Below are positions 1 to 9,144 of a stretch of 64,000 nucleotides of DNA, piece after piece. The DNA comes from Caballeronia zhejiangensis. Its GTDB lineage: Bacteria; Pseudomonadota; Gammaproteobacteria; Burkholderiales; Burkholderiaceae. Under the pieces are notes generated by a model. It was given only the letters and a program-made list of their open reading frames with translations. It was not told the origin of the DNA and searched no databases. The stretch covers positions 434,001 through 498,000 of the forward strand of contig NZ_JFHD01000001.1 of NCBI RefSeq assembly GCF_000698575.1, given 5' to 3'. Both the position numbers and the translations under genes were made by a program. The stretch's first letter is position 1. Every line of letters begins with the position of its first letter.

Positions 1-126
1 GACAGGCGATGTCCGTTTCGTTGACACATCGACGATCTTCGTTCGCGCAAGACGTCGAAGTCTTCAGCATTCTTCGAATGGCATAGCACTTGCAGAACAC
101 TCCGCGCCACGCGAAAGGAGTGAAAC

Positions 127-891
127 ATGCAATCGACCCAGCCAGCCAATCGGCGAATCGCCGTTCGCCTGCTCGGCGCGACGAGCCTTGCCGCCGCCCT
201 CGCGATGAGCGCGAGTTGCGCAGCGCAAACGAGCGCTGTGACGGCGCCGCCGCCCCCGCCGCCGGTCTCCGCAGACGCGCCGCCGCCTCGGCCTCCGGGC
301 CTGGCCCCGAGACCGATCTCCAACGCGGCCTCGATGTCCACGACGCAAGCGACCGTAGCGCGCTTTCTGACGAATCCCGATGGCGATGTCGACGGCTTTC
401 TCGCCAGCGACGGGACGCTCGTACGGTTCCCGCCGCACATGAGCGCGCAACTGACTTCGACGGTTCGCCAAGGCGACAGCGTGCAGTTGAGCGGCTGGCA
501 CGATGAAGGCGGCAACTTCATCGCGCAACGCATCGCCGACACGCGAAGTGGACAGCAACTGATCGATCAGCCGCCGATGCCCGGCGCGCTACCACTTCCG
601 CGGGAACTGCGCGGCGCCGGTCTCTCGCGCCTCAGTGCGCAGGGGCAGGTGGCGCACGTGACGACCGCGCCGCGTGGCGAGCCCGACGGCGTGATTCTCT
701 CCGATGGCACGGTCATCAAACTCACGCCTCCGGTCGCACAGCAGTTTGGAAGCCTGGTTCGAACGGGAGCCACGGTTTCGGCGCGCGGCTATGGCACGCG
801 CAATCAATACGGCACGGCGCTTCAGGCGACGTCATTCGGTTCGCCTGGCAATCTCACGCAGATTTACGACCGTCCGCCGACAGCGCCCTGA
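127..891 (+). CDS. Exported two-repeat hypothetical protein
   Basis: Function unknown. Residues 1-35 look like an export signal (basic start, Leu/Ala-rich core, a cysteine near the end that is a poor lipobox), followed by a Pro-rich linker (about 38-60). The rest holds two copies of a ~75-residue unit: each begins with a strand leading into DGxxxSDGTxxxxPP (seen as FLASDGTLVRFPP and VILSDGTVIKLTPP), then a hydrophobic helix, then G-D/T-x-V-x-x-x-G. This suggests a small beta-barrel or OB-like fold, which is inference. Start chosen because AAAGGAG lies 6 bases upstream. The next gene, 48 bases downstream, carries two more copies of the unit, so the pair is probably one operon. Confidence 0.75.
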   Translation: MQSTQPANRRIAVRLLGATSLAAALAMSASCAAQTSAVTAPPPPPPVSADAPPPRPPGLAPRPISNAASMSTTQATVARFLTNPDGDVDGFLASDGTLVRFPPHMSAQLTSTVRQGDSVQLSGWHDEGGNFIAQRIADTRSGQQLIDQPPMPGALPLPRELRGAGLSRLSAQGQVAHVTTAPRGEPDGVILSDGTVIKLTPPVAQQFGSLVRTGATVSARGYGTRNQYGTALQATSFGSPGNLTQIYDRPPTAP

Positions 892-939
892 TCGGCGCAA
901 GCCTGACCTACCCACTCACGCTCATTCAGGAGTAGCAAC

Positions 940-1491
940 ATGCATTGGATCGATCCCGCCAGCCTTCCCGAGACCCGCGGAAAGGTGACACGTTTTCTGC
1001 TCAATTCACACGGAGAAATCGACGGCCTCGTGCTCGGCTCGCGTCAGGTTCATTTTCCACCGCATCTATCGAAGGAACTCGCGCGGCATGTCGCGCCGGG
1101 CGATCAGATCCGCGTGCGCGGGATAAAGCCGCGAGACGCGGACATCATCGCCGCTGTCTCGCTGACATCGAAAAGCGGTGTGCTCATTCGCGACGAAGGT
1201 CCGCACGCTAACGCCGAAACGCATCAGAGACCGCATGTCGAGCGCAAGGCGATGGAAGCGTCGGGCGAGGTCCGGCTGTCGCTCTTCGGACCGAAAGGCG
1301 AATTGCGCGGCGCCTTGCTCGACGATGGCACCTCGTTGCGCATGCCACCGCACGCCGCGGCCGAATTGGCCGATTACCTGAGTCCGGGCGCGCATGTCCA
1401 CGCCTGGGGGCACGGCGTCAGGAACAGGCATGGTCGGACGATCGAGGTCGATGAAATCGCCCAACTCGTCGACGCGCCCGAAAACGGTTGA
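940..1491 (+). CDS. Two-repeat hypothetical protein, no signal peptide
   Basis: 183-residue protein of unknown function made of two copies of the unit present in the preceding protein: copy 1 about residues 8-90 (VTRFLLNSHGEIDG, then VHFPPHLSKEL) and copy 2 about residues 104-180 (LLDDGTSLRMPPH, then GAHVHAWGHG). Unlike its neighbour it has no hydrophobic N-terminus, so it is probably cytoplasmic. AGGAG stands 6 bases before the ATG. Four related units across two adjacent genes suggest tandem duplication. A nucleic-acid-binding OB-like role is possible but nothing in the sequence proves it. Confidence 0.7.
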   Translation: MHWIDPASLPETRGKVTRFLLNSHGEIDGLVLGSRQVHFPPHLSKELARHVAPGDQIRVRGIKPRDADIIAAVSLTSKSGVLIRDEGPHANAETHQRPHVERKAMEASGEVRLSLFGPKGELRGALLDDGTSLRMPPHAAAELADYLSPGAHVHAWGHGVRNRHGRTIEVDEIAQLVDAPENG

Positions 1492-1570
1492 GTGCGATCC
1501 CAAAGTCTCAAAGCGAAGCCCGCGCTCGGAACCGACCAAGGCCCAACCAAACGGACGTCATTGGTGAACC

Positions 1571-2803
1571 ATGAATCCCTCATACGCGTTAGAAGGGCTG
1601 AACTTCTTCATGGCGGACGTGCAGGCGGGCATCGGGCCGTTTCTCGGCGTTTTCCTGCAGGCGCACGGCTGGCATGCGGATGCGATCGGAACCGTGATGA
1701 CGTTGGGCGGCATCGCCGGCATGCTGGCCGCGTCCCCGGCTGGCGCATTGGTCGATGCGACGCATCACAAGCGCGGCGTCATCGTCATCGCAGGCGTGAT
1801 GACGACGCTTGCATCGCTCGTGCTAAGGGTATCGCACAGCTACTGGATGGTCGCTGCATCGCAGATATTCACCGCGGTCACGGGCGCTGCGCTCGGTCCC
1901 GCCGTCGCCGGCGTCACGCTGGGAATCGTGCGCGAGAAAGGATTCGACAGGCAGTTCGGCCGCAATCAGGTGGCCAATCACGCGGGAAACGTCGTAGGCG
2001 CCGCGCTGTCCGGCTGGCTCGGATGGCGCTATGGGTTCGGCGCGGTGTTCGTGCTCGCGGGCGTGTTCGGCGCGATGACGGTGATTTCGACGCTGCTCAT
2101 CCGGCGCGATGCGATCGATCACGACAGCGCACGCGGCTTGAGCAGTTCGTCGCCGACCGGGCATGAACAGGCGAGCGGATTTCGCGTGCTGCTGACGTGC
2201 CGGCCCATCTTGCTCCTCGCCGCCTCGCTGGCGATGTTCCATCTCGGCAACGCGGCGATGCTGCCGCTTTACGGGCTCGCGGTCGTGGCGGCGCATCAGG
2301 GCGATCCGAGTGCGTTCACTGCGCAGACCATCGTGATTGCGCAACTCGTGATGGTCGTCGCGGCGATCTTCGCGAACCGCCTCATCCAGCGAATCGGCTA
2401 CTGGGGTGTGATCCTGATCACGTTTCTCGCGCTGCCGGCGCGCGGACTCGTGGCGGGAATGTTTATCGCGGCATGGGGCGTGTGGCCCGTGCAGGCGCTC
2501 GACGGAATCGGCGCGGGTCTGCAAAGCGTCGCGGTCCCCGCGTTGGTCGTGCGCTTGCTGCGGGGAACCGGACGAGTGAACGTGGGGCAGGGCGTCGTGA
2601 TGACCGTGCAGGGCATGGGCGCTGCGCTTAGCCCGGCACTGGGCGGCGTGCTCGCGCAGCATTTCGGTTATGCAACGGCGTTCTTTGTGCTGGGAGGCGT
2701 ATCGACAGGCTCGCTCGCACTCTGGCTCATCTTCGGCGCTTCGCTCAAAAAGGCGTGCGGGATTCACCGCGACGTCGCGCAAGATTCCTCTCTGGCGACA
2801 TGA
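1571..2803 (+). CDS. MFS transporter
   Basis: 410-residue integral membrane protein with about twelve hydrophobic segments in two halves separated by a hydrophilic loop near residues 190-205, the layout of the major facilitator superfamily. The N-terminal half carries GTVMTLGGIAGMLAASPAGALVD, with the glycine-rich packing seen in MFS helices, and a short basic loop (HHKR) between helices 2 and 3. The substrate cannot be read from the sequence. It lies 79 bases after the repeat-protein gene on the same strand and converges on allophanate hydrolase. No strong Shine-Dalgarno site precedes the ATG. Confidence 0.85.
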   Translation: MNPSYALEGLNFFMADVQAGIGPFLGVFLQAHGWHADAIGTVMTLGGIAGMLAASPAGALVDATHHKRGVIVIAGVMTTLASLVLRVSHSYWMVAASQIFTAVTGAALGPAVAGVTLGIVREKGFDRQFGRNQVANHAGNVVGAALSGWLGWRYGFGAVFVLAGVFGAMTVISTLLIRRDAIDHDSARGLSSSSPTGHEQASGFRVLLTCRPILLLAASLAMFHLGNAAMLPLYGLAVVAAHQGDPSAFTAQTIVIAQLVMVVAAIFANRLIQRIGYWGVILITFLALPARGLVAGMFIAAWGVWPVQALDGIGAGLQSVAVPALVVRLLRGTGRVNVGQGVVMTVQGMGAALSPALGGVLAQHFGYATAFFVLGGVSTGSLALWLIFGASLKKACGIHRDVAQDSSLAT

Positions 2804-2866
2804 ATCCGCTTTTCCTTTGCCGGGCCTTGCGCTCGCTGCAGACTGCGCGTTGACAAATCCGATCGA

Positions 2867-4687
2867 TCAACCAGGCGCGGCTTGAAGATGCCGACCGTCG
2901 AGCCACGCGCGCCATCCGCCGAACGCCGATATGTCTTCGGCGGATTGCACCGCGTACGGCTCGCAGATGAAACCGGCCGTCCACGAACCGTCCGACAGCT
3001 CGACCTTGCCCAGCCCGAGCGGATAAGGAATCGTCGCGAGGAACGATCCGAATTCCGCGCTCGGCATCTCCCAGACCTCCACGGCGATGCCGACGCCATC
3101 GTCCGCGACGCGCCACATGCCTGGCCTGCGCGTGCCGTCGGCCGATGCGGGCAACGCGCATAGCCGATAGCAAGGCGCGGTGCGCGTCGCCCGCACGAGA
3201 CGCGCGCCCCGCGCGACGAGATCGCGATTGAGCGGCAAGCCCTGCATGTGCGCGCCGCATACCGCGACCGTCATGCGATCGTTGGCCGCCGCGCCGTGCG
3301 GACTCGCATCGACTTCGCCTCCCCCGACGCAGCGCATGCCGCTTCTGCGCTGAAGCAGATCGGCGACGCCGAGCAGATATTGATCCGTGAACGCGCGGCC
3401 GAAGACGGTCACGCCCCACGGCAATCCGTTCTCCATGAAGCCGGCGGGCGCGGCCACCGCCGCATAGTCCAGCAGGTTCATGAAGTTCGTGTAGTAGCCG
3501 AGCAGCGAATTCGGGCCGATGGGATCGCGCTCCAGTTCAGCGAGCGTCACCGGTCGCGGATACGTCGGCGTGAGCACGAAGTCGAGCGTATCGAGCGATG
3601 CATCGCATAGCGTCTTCAGATCCTGAAGCCGATACTGCGCGCGAAACAGCTCGACAGCAGTCGCGCCCGGCGCTTTCGCCAGGACATCGCGAATGACGGG
3701 CAGCACGGCATCCGGCTGCGTCGTCATCAACTCGCCCGTCACGCTATAGCGCTCGCCAACCCACGGTCCCTGATACAGCAATTGCGCCGCCTCGACGAAC
3801 GGCTGAAAGTCGATCTCGACCGCTTCGCCGCCCGCCGCTTCGAGTAGCGCACGCGTTTGCGCGAACAATGCGGGGCTTTCGCTGCAGCCCGCGAACTCCA
3901 GTTGCGCGGGCACGCCGAAACGGAACGCGTGCGGCGTGCCGAACGCACGCGCCGCGTTCCATTGCGGATTGCGTCGGCTGTATGCGTCGCGCGGATCGTG
4001 CCGCGCGGTCAGCGCGAGCAGTTCGCTGGCTTCGGCGGCGGTTGCCGTGAAGAACGTCACGCAGTCGAGCGTACGGCATGCCGGCACGACGCCCGCGGTC
4101 GAGAGCAATCCTTTCGTCGGTTTGAGGCCGACGAGATTGTTCAGCGCGGCAGGCACGCGTCCCGATCCGGCCGTGTCGGTGCCGAGCGCGAAGCTCGCGA
4201 CGCCGAGCGCGACCGCAAGCGACGACCCCGCGCTCGATCCGCCCGACGGATACCCGGGATGCACGCTGTTGCGGCACTTGCCATACGGCGAGCGCGTGCC
4301 GTTGAGACCGGTCGCGAACTGGTCGAGATTGGTCTTGCCGAGCGGAATCGCGCCGAGCGCGATCAACTGGCCGACGAGCGTCGCGGATTCATCGGGCGTG
4401 TACGCGAACGCGGGACAGCCCGCCGTCGTTTCGATGCCCGCGAGGTCGATGTTGTCCTTGATCGCGAACGGAATGCCGTAGAGCGGCAAACTGTCCGGAT
4501 CGTGGCCTTCGAGCCGATCGACGAAAGGCGCGATCTCTTCTTCCGTCAGCAGATGGATGAAGAGATTGAACTCGGGATTGAGCGCGGCGGCTTTGTCGCG
4601 CAACCGGGCGATGAGCTTGCGCGGCGTGAGCGAGCCTTCGCGATATTCGCGGCGCAGCGTGGAGAGACGCAGATCGAATGTCGACAT
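2867..4687 (-). CDS. atzF: Allophanate hydrolase (amidase signature family)
   Basis: 606-residue enzyme of the AtzF/DUR1 type, hydrolysing allophanate to ammonia and CO2, the last step of ATP-dependent urea or guanidine breakdown. The amidase-signature domain fills residues 1-450: the catalytic region reads GYPSGGSSAGSSLAVALG, the Ser-cisSer-Lys set includes the lysine in FAIKDNID, and DTAGSGRVPA follows. The C-terminal ~130 residues form the second AtzF domain (MTVAVCGAHMQGLPLN, then MPSAEFGSFLATIP). Start is the MSTFDLRL methionine; the longer frame upstream is a non-conserved Arg-rich read-through. It lies 19 bases after the carboxylase gene, the last gene of the riboswitch-led operon. Confidence 0.95.
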   Translation of the reverse strand: MSTFDLRLSTLRREYREGSLTPRKLIARLRDKAAALNPEFNLFIHLLTEEEIAPFVDRLEGHDPDSLPLYGIPFAIKDNIDLAGIETTAGCPAFAYTPDESATLVGQLIALGAIPLGKTNLDQFATGLNGTRSPYGKCRNSVHPGYPSGGSSAGSSLAVALGVASFALGTDTAGSGRVPAALNNLVGLKPTKGLLSTAGVVPACRTLDCVTFFTATAAEASELLALTARHDPRDAYSRRNPQWNAARAFGTPHAFRFGVPAQLEFAGCSESPALFAQTRALLEAAGGEAVEIDFQPFVEAAQLLYQGPWVGERYSVTGELMTTQPDAVLPVIRDVLAKAPGATAVELFRAQYRLQDLKTLCDASLDTLDFVLTPTYPRPVTLAELERDPIGPNSLLGYYTNFMNLLDYAAVAAPAGFMENGLPWGVTVFGRAFTDQYLLGVADLLQRRSGMRCVGGGEVDASPHGAAANDRMTVAVCGAHMQGLPLNRDLVARGARLVRATRTAPCYRLCALPASADGTRRPGMWRVADDGVGIAVEVWEMPSAEFGSFLATIPYPLGLGKVELSDGSWTAGFICEPYAVQSAEDISAFGGWRAWLDGRHLQAAPG

Positions 4688-4706
4688 GGTTTTCCGTTGG
4701 ATAGAT

Positions 4707-7700
4707 TCAGTGACGTTCGATGACCGCGATGCGCTGTCCCGCGCGCAGCGGAGAACCCGGCGCGACATGGATCGCGGCGACGGTGCCCGCGCACGGCGCG
4801 CAGACGGCAATCTCCATCTTCATCGACTCGATGACGAGCAGCACGTCGCCCGCCGCGACTTCATCGCCAGGGGCCGCTTTCACTTGCCACAGGCTGCCCG
4901 CGATCTCGCTGTCGATGGCGAGTTCGCCAGCCTTGAGCGGTGCGAGTTCGGTGTCATCGACGAGTGGCGCATCCTGCGCGTCTTCCGATGCGCCCGCTTC
5001 GCGCCAGCGCTCGCGTTCGGCCTGAAACGCCGCTTGCTGACGCGTGCGGAACGCATCGATGCTCGACGCTTCGTCTGCGAGAAACGCCTGATAGTCCGGC
5101 AAGGACAGCTCCGTTTCCTCGATGCGCAGCGGATAGCGCCCGAGCGGAAAATCCGCGCGAATGCGCATGAGTTCGTCGGCGGACACTTCGTAGAAGCGGA
5201 TCTGATCGAAGAAGCGCAGCAGATAGTGCTGGCCGCAGAAATCCGCGGTCTGCGCGTAGCGGTTCCACATCTGCAACGTGCGTCCGACGAACTGATATCC
5301 GCCCGGACCTTCCATGCCGTACACGCACAGATACGCGCCGCCGATGCCGACCGAGTTCTCCGCCGTCCACGTTCGCGCCGGGTTGTACTTCGTCGTCACC
5401 AGACGATGACGCGGATCGAGCGGCGTCGCGACCGGCGCGCCGAGATACACGTCGCCGAGACCCATCACGAGATAGCTCGCATCGAAGACGATCTTTCTAA
5501 CGGCATCGATGGAATCGAGATCGTTGATGCGCCGGATGAACTCCAGATTGCTCGGGCACCACGGCGCATCCTTGCGCACCGTCGTCATGTACTTGTCGAT
5601 CGCGAGCCTGCACGCCGGATCGTCCCACGAAAGCGGCAGATGCACGATGCGCGACGGCACGCGCAGATCGCCTTGCAGCAGCACTTGCGCCCACGCTTCT
5701 TCGACGATCGCAAGCAGACGCGCGAGCGGCAAGTCGTCGGGCCGATAATGAATCTGCAGCGAGCGGATGCCCGGCGTCAGATCGACCACGCCGGGAAGCG
5801 CCTGCGATTCGAGCGACTGCATCAGCGCATGACCGCGAAAGCGCGATACGAGATCGAGTTCCGCCGGGCCGATTTCGAGCAGCAGATGCGTATCGCCGGA
5901 CACGCGCGCGACGAGTCTTTCGCGGCCCGATCCGCTATCGAGCACGATGGGCGAGGTCAGCGCCGCACGTCGTTCGGTCACTTCGCCGCGTTCGATATCG
6001 AGCGATTCGATTTCACGACGCCGCCGCCGCGCGGCCCGACGCGCTTCGCCGATCTCGACGGGAAGGAAGCGCACCTTGTCGCCTGCCTTCAACTGGCCGA
6101 TCTGCCACAAGTCCGCTTCGATGATCGTCACCGGACACACGAAACCGCCGAGGCTCGGGCCGTCGGGGCCGAGGATCACGGGCATGTCGCCGGTGAAGTC
6201 GATCGCGCCGACGGCATACGGATTGTCGTGAATATTCGACGGATGCAGGCCCGCCTCGCCGCCGTCCTCGCGCGCCCATTCGGGCTTCGGCCCGATCAGG
6301 CGCACGCCGGTACGGCTCGAATTGAAGTGCACTTCCCATTCGGTATCGAAGAAGCGTTCGATATACGCCGCGCTGAAATACTCGGGCGCGCCATGCGGGC
6401 CGTAGATGACGCGGATCGTGCGAACAGGTTCGAGGCGCAGCGCATCGCCGAGCGTCGCGCCTGCTTGCGCGTCGCCGAGCGGATAGACGTGCAGCACGTC
6501 GCCGGCGCGGATCGCGCGTCCGCCGTGTCCGCCGAACTGGCCGAGCGTGAACGTGCTGCGGCTGCCGAGATACGACGCGACATCGAAGCCGCCGCGCACG
6601 CACAGATAGGCACGCGCGCCCGCGCCGCGAATGGTGCCGAGCGCGAGCGTCGAGCCCGCCGCTACATGGATGCTGGTGTGCATCGGCTGCGCGATGTCGT
6701 CGAGCGTGACGGGAATGTCAGCGCCCGTGATCGCGATCACCGCATCGGTATTGAAGCGCAGCGTCGGGCCGCTCATCGTCACTTCGAGCGCGGCGGCGTC
6801 GGCGGCGTTGCCGATGAGACGATTGCCGAGGCGCATCGAGCGGTCGTCCATCGGTCCCGACGGCGGAATGCCGACCGCCCAATAGCCGAGCCGGCCCGGA
6901 TAGTCCTGCACCGTCGTCTGTGTGCCGCCGCTCGCGACGTCGATCGTGCTCGCGCGATACTTCAGCGCTTCGAGGCAGCGCGTCCACGGCTCGCCCGACG
7001 CGAACGGCGCGTCGCCGATGATCTGCCGCAGATAGTCGCGATTCGTCTCCACGCCGTAAAGCCGCGTGTTCGCGAGCGCCTCGTCGAGCGCGTGGCGCGC
7101 TTGGTCGCGCGTCGGCGACCACGCGATGATTTTCGCGAGCATCGGATCGAAGTAGGGCGGCACTTCGCATCCGGCTTCGATCCACGTATCGATGCGCAGC
7201 GCGCGGCCATCGGCTACGGGGAAGGCGACATCGGTCACGAGGCCGGGGCTCGGCTTGAAGTCGCGGCCCGGATCTTCCGCGTACAGGCGCGCCTGGATCG
7301 CGTGGCCGCGCGGCTTCAGGCCCGCCATCAGCGAGGAAAGCGGCGCGAGCGTTCCAGCGGCGAGTTCGATCATCCAGCGGACGAGATCGACGCCCCAGAC
7401 CTGCTCGGTGACGCCGTGCTCGACCTGCAAACGCGTGTTCACTTCGAGGAAATAGAACCGTTCCGCCGCGCTGTCGTAGACGAATTCGACCGTGCCGGCC
7501 GACCGGTAATCGACGGCCTTCGCGAGACGGATCGCGGCATCGCACAGCGCAGCCGATACGCCTTCGGGCAACGATGGCGCGGGCGTTTCTTCGAGCACTT
7601 TCTGATTGCGCCGCTGCACCGAGCAGTCGCGCACGCCCAATGCGATGGCGTCGCCTTGGCCGTCGCCGAAGACCTGCACTTCGAGATGCCGCGCCCGCTC

Positions 7701-8306
7701 GATGTACTTCTCGAGGAACACGCCCGCGTCGCTGAAGTTGTTCTCGCCGAGACGGCGCACGGCGTCGAAATGCGCGCCGAGTTCGCCCGCGTTCCAGCAC
7801 ACGCGCATGCCGATGCCGCCGCCGCCCGCCGTGCTCTTCAGCATCACCGGATAGCCGATGCGCTCTGCCGCAGCGAGCGCGGACGGCAAGTCGTCGAGGA
7901 GGCCCGTGCCTTCGAGCATCGGCACGCCTTCCTTCGCGGCGATTTCGCGGGCGGTGTGCTTGAGGCCGAACGCGCGCAATTGCGCGGGCGTCGGTCCGAT
8001 GAACGCGATGCCCGCCGCTTCGCACGCTTCGCCGAACGCCGCGTTCTCCGACAAAAAGCCGTAGCCGGGATGAATCGCCTGCACGCCTTCGGCACGCGCG
8101 ATGTCGAGGATCTTCGCCGTGTCGAGATAGGTCGTCGCGGCGGGACCGTCGCCGAGCGAATGCGCAATCGAGGCTTCGCTTACATGGCGGCTAGCGCGAT
8201 CCGCTTCGGCATACACGGCGATGCCGGTGACATCGAGCGCGCGCAAGGTTCTGAGAATGCGGCAGGCGATCGCCCCGCGATTCGCAATCAGGATCTTCTC
8301 GAACAT
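4707..8306 (-). CDS. uca: Urea/guanidine carboxylase (biotin-dependent)
   Basis: 1199-residue single-chain biotin enzyme. Domains in order: biotin carboxylase (about 1-450, starting FEKILIANRG, with HPGYGFLSEN and the Gly-rich ATP loop STAGGGGIGMR), a KipI/KipA-like carboxyltransferase region (about 460-1090, with PSGPMDDRSMRLGN and GMEGPGGYQFVGRT), and a C-terminal biotin carrier domain with ESMKMEI, the biotinyl lysine being K1163. The family is usually annotated urea carboxylase. Because the operon has a guanidine-I riboswitch and both DUF1989 partners, the likely substrate is guanidine, giving carboxyguanidine (established for such operons; inferred here). Length is normal for the bacterial family. 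Confidence 0.95.
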   Translation of the reverse strand: MFEKILIANRGAIACRILRTLRALDVTGIAVYAEADRASRHVSEASIAHSLGDGPAATTYLDTAKILDIARAEGVQAIHPGYGFLSENAAFGEACEAAGIAFIGPTPAQLRAFGLKHTAREIAAKEGVPMLEGTGLLDDLPSALAAAERIGYPVMLKSTAGGGGIGMRVCWNAGELGAHFDAVRRLGENNFSDAGVFLEKYIERARHLEVQVFGDGQGDAIALGVRDCSVQRRNQKVLEETPAPSLPEGVSAALCDAAIRLAKAVDYRSAGTVEFVYDSAAERFYFLEVNTRLQVEHGVTEQVWGVDLVRWMIELAAGTLAPLSSLMAGLKPRGHAIQARLYAEDPGRDFKPSPGLVTDVAFPVADGRALRIDTWIEAGCEVPPYFDPMLAKIIAWSPTRDQARHALDEALANTRLYGVETNRDYLRQIIGDAPFASGEPWTRCLEALKYRASTIDVASGGTQTTVQDYPGRLGYWAVGIPPSGPMDDRSMRLGNRLIGNAADAAALEVTMSGPTLRFNTDAVIAITGADIPVTLDDIAQPMHTSIHVAAGSTLALGTIRGAGARAYLCVRGGFDVASYLGSRSTFTLGQFGGHGGRAIRAGDVLHVYPLGDAQAGATLGDALRLEPVRTIRVIYGPHGAPEYFSAAYIERFFDTEWEVHFNSSRTGVRLIGPKPEWAREDGGEAGLHPSNIHDNPYAVGAIDFTGDMPVILGPDGPSLGGFVCPVTIIEADLWQIGQLKAGDKVRFLPVEIGEARRAARRRRREIESLDIERGEVTERRAALTSPIVLDSGSGRERLVARVSGDTHLLLEIGPAELDLVSRFRGHALMQSLESQALPGVVDLTPGIRSLQIHYRPDDLPLARLLAIVEEAWAQVLLQGDLRVPSRIVHLPLSWDDPACRLAIDKYMTTVRKDAPWCPSNLEFIRRINDLDSIDAVRKIVFDASYLVMGLGDVYLGAPVATPLDPRHRLVTTKYNPARTWTAENSVGIGGAYLCVYGMEGPGGYQFVGRTLQMWNRYAQTADFCGQHYLLRFFDQIRFYEVSADELMRIRADFPLGRYPLRIEETELSLPDYQAFLADEASSIDAFRTRQQAAFQAERERWREAGASEDAQDAPLVDDTELAPLKAGELAIDSEIAGSLWQVKAAPGDEVAAGDVLLVIESMKMEIAVCAPCAGTVAAIHVAPGSPLRAGQRIAVIERH

Positions 8307-8385
8307 GGAAAGGGAAGGATCGTTCGGAGGCGGGCCGTCCCGCCGTGAGCATGGCGAGCCGCGGTCGTCCGCGGCCGCGATCGCT
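8307..8385 (-). other. Intercistronic double hairpin
   Basis: Between the deiminase and carboxylase genes lie two perfect GC-rich stem-loops: GCCGCGG/CCGCGGC with a 4-base loop (8358-8375) and GGCGGG/CCCGCC with a 4-base loop (8329-8344). No T-run follows, so they look more like mRNA stabilising or processing elements, or a translational spacer, than a terminator. Confidence 0.45.
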
Positions 8386-8490
8386 TCAGCGATAGCTTCG
8401 GTTCAGTTGTTCGCGCGTGGTCGTGCAGCAGCGTCCCGAGCGAACGAGCATGACGTGATAGATCCAGCTGCGAATGCGCTTCAGTTCCAT
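8386..8490 (-). CDS. Possible 34-residue small protein in guanidine operon
   Basis: Open frame whose ATG (8488-8490) lies inside the last codons of the upstream deiminase gene and overlaps its end by 10 bases. It encodes a basic peptide with a central hydrophobic stretch (SWIYHVMLV) and a CC pair. The overlap is typical of translational coupling. Against it: no clear own ribosome site and no family I recognise. It could be a chance frame. Confidence 0.3.
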   Translation of the reverse strand: MELKRIRSWIYHVMLVRSGRCCTTTREQLNRSYR

Positions 8491-9131
8491 ATGATCAGCT
8501 CCGCGGGTGTCGGGTTATAGGCGTTGCACGGATTGTTCAGTTGCGGACAGTTGGAGATCAGCACGATGACGTCCATCTCCGCGCGCAGCTCGACATACTT
8601 GCCGGGCGCCGAGATGCCGTCTTCGAAGGTCAGGCCGCCTTCGGCCGTCACCGGCACGTTCATGAAGAAGTTGACGTTCGCGCCGATATCGCGCTTCGCG
8701 AGCCGTCCGTCGTGCGCGCATGCACGCAGGAAGTTGTCGCGGCAGCTATGCATGTAGCGCTTTTCCAGCGCATAACGCACCGTGTTGCTCTCTTGCGCAC
8801 ATGCGCCGCCGAGCGTGTCGTGACGGCCGCAGGTATCGGCGACGATCGTCAGCATCGGATTGCCGAGATTCGAATACAGCACCGAGCCGGACGTCAGATA
8901 GAGGCTCTGCTGCCGACGCAACGTGCGTTGCGGATCGAAGCGTTCGCGCGGATCGTGAAGGCTGTAGAAGAGCGTATCGACGGCCTGATTGCCCTCCAGA
9001 TCGACGATGCGCAGCGTCTGCCCCGCTTTCACTTCATGCAGCCACGGTTCGCCCGCGGCGAGCGTTTCGCGATACACCGCGCTTTCTGGATGTTTTTCAC
9101 TGACGGTAAGCGCTTGGGTCATGTTGCTCAT
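8481..9131 (-). CDS. cgdB: Carboxyguanidine deiminase subunit (DUF1989, UAAP2)
   Basis: 216-residue DUF1989 protein of the group long called urea carboxylase-associated protein 2. Work on such operons showed that the two DUF1989 proteins together form carboxyguanidine deiminase, converting carboxyguanidine to allophanate and ammonia. Visible family features: [21 protein letters not shown] (about 38-58), [30 protein letters not shown] with conserved Cys/His metal-ligand candidates (about 87-116), and [21 protein letters not shown]. It follows the paralogous subunit by 13 bases. Assignment of A versus B subunit rests on gene order and length. Confidence 0.9.
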   Translation of the reverse strand: MSNMTQALTVSEKHPESAVYRETLAAGEPWLHEVKAGQTLRIVDLEGNQAVDTLFYSLHDPRERFDPQRTLRRQQSLYLTSGSVLYSNLGNPMLTIVADTCGRHDTLGGACAQESNTVRYALEKRYMHSCRDNFLRACAHDGRLAKRDIGANVNFFMNVPVTAEGGLTFEDGISAPGKYVELRAEMDVIVLISNCPQLNNPCNAYNPTPAELIIWN

Positions 9132-9144
9132 CTCTCAGGTTCGC

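Noticed and set aside
4557-8348. Very long plus-strand open frame opposite the carboxylase gene
   Set aside because: Arg/Ala-rich shadow of the minus-strand carboxylase; no ribosome site and no domain. Long antisense frames are normal in such high-GC genes.
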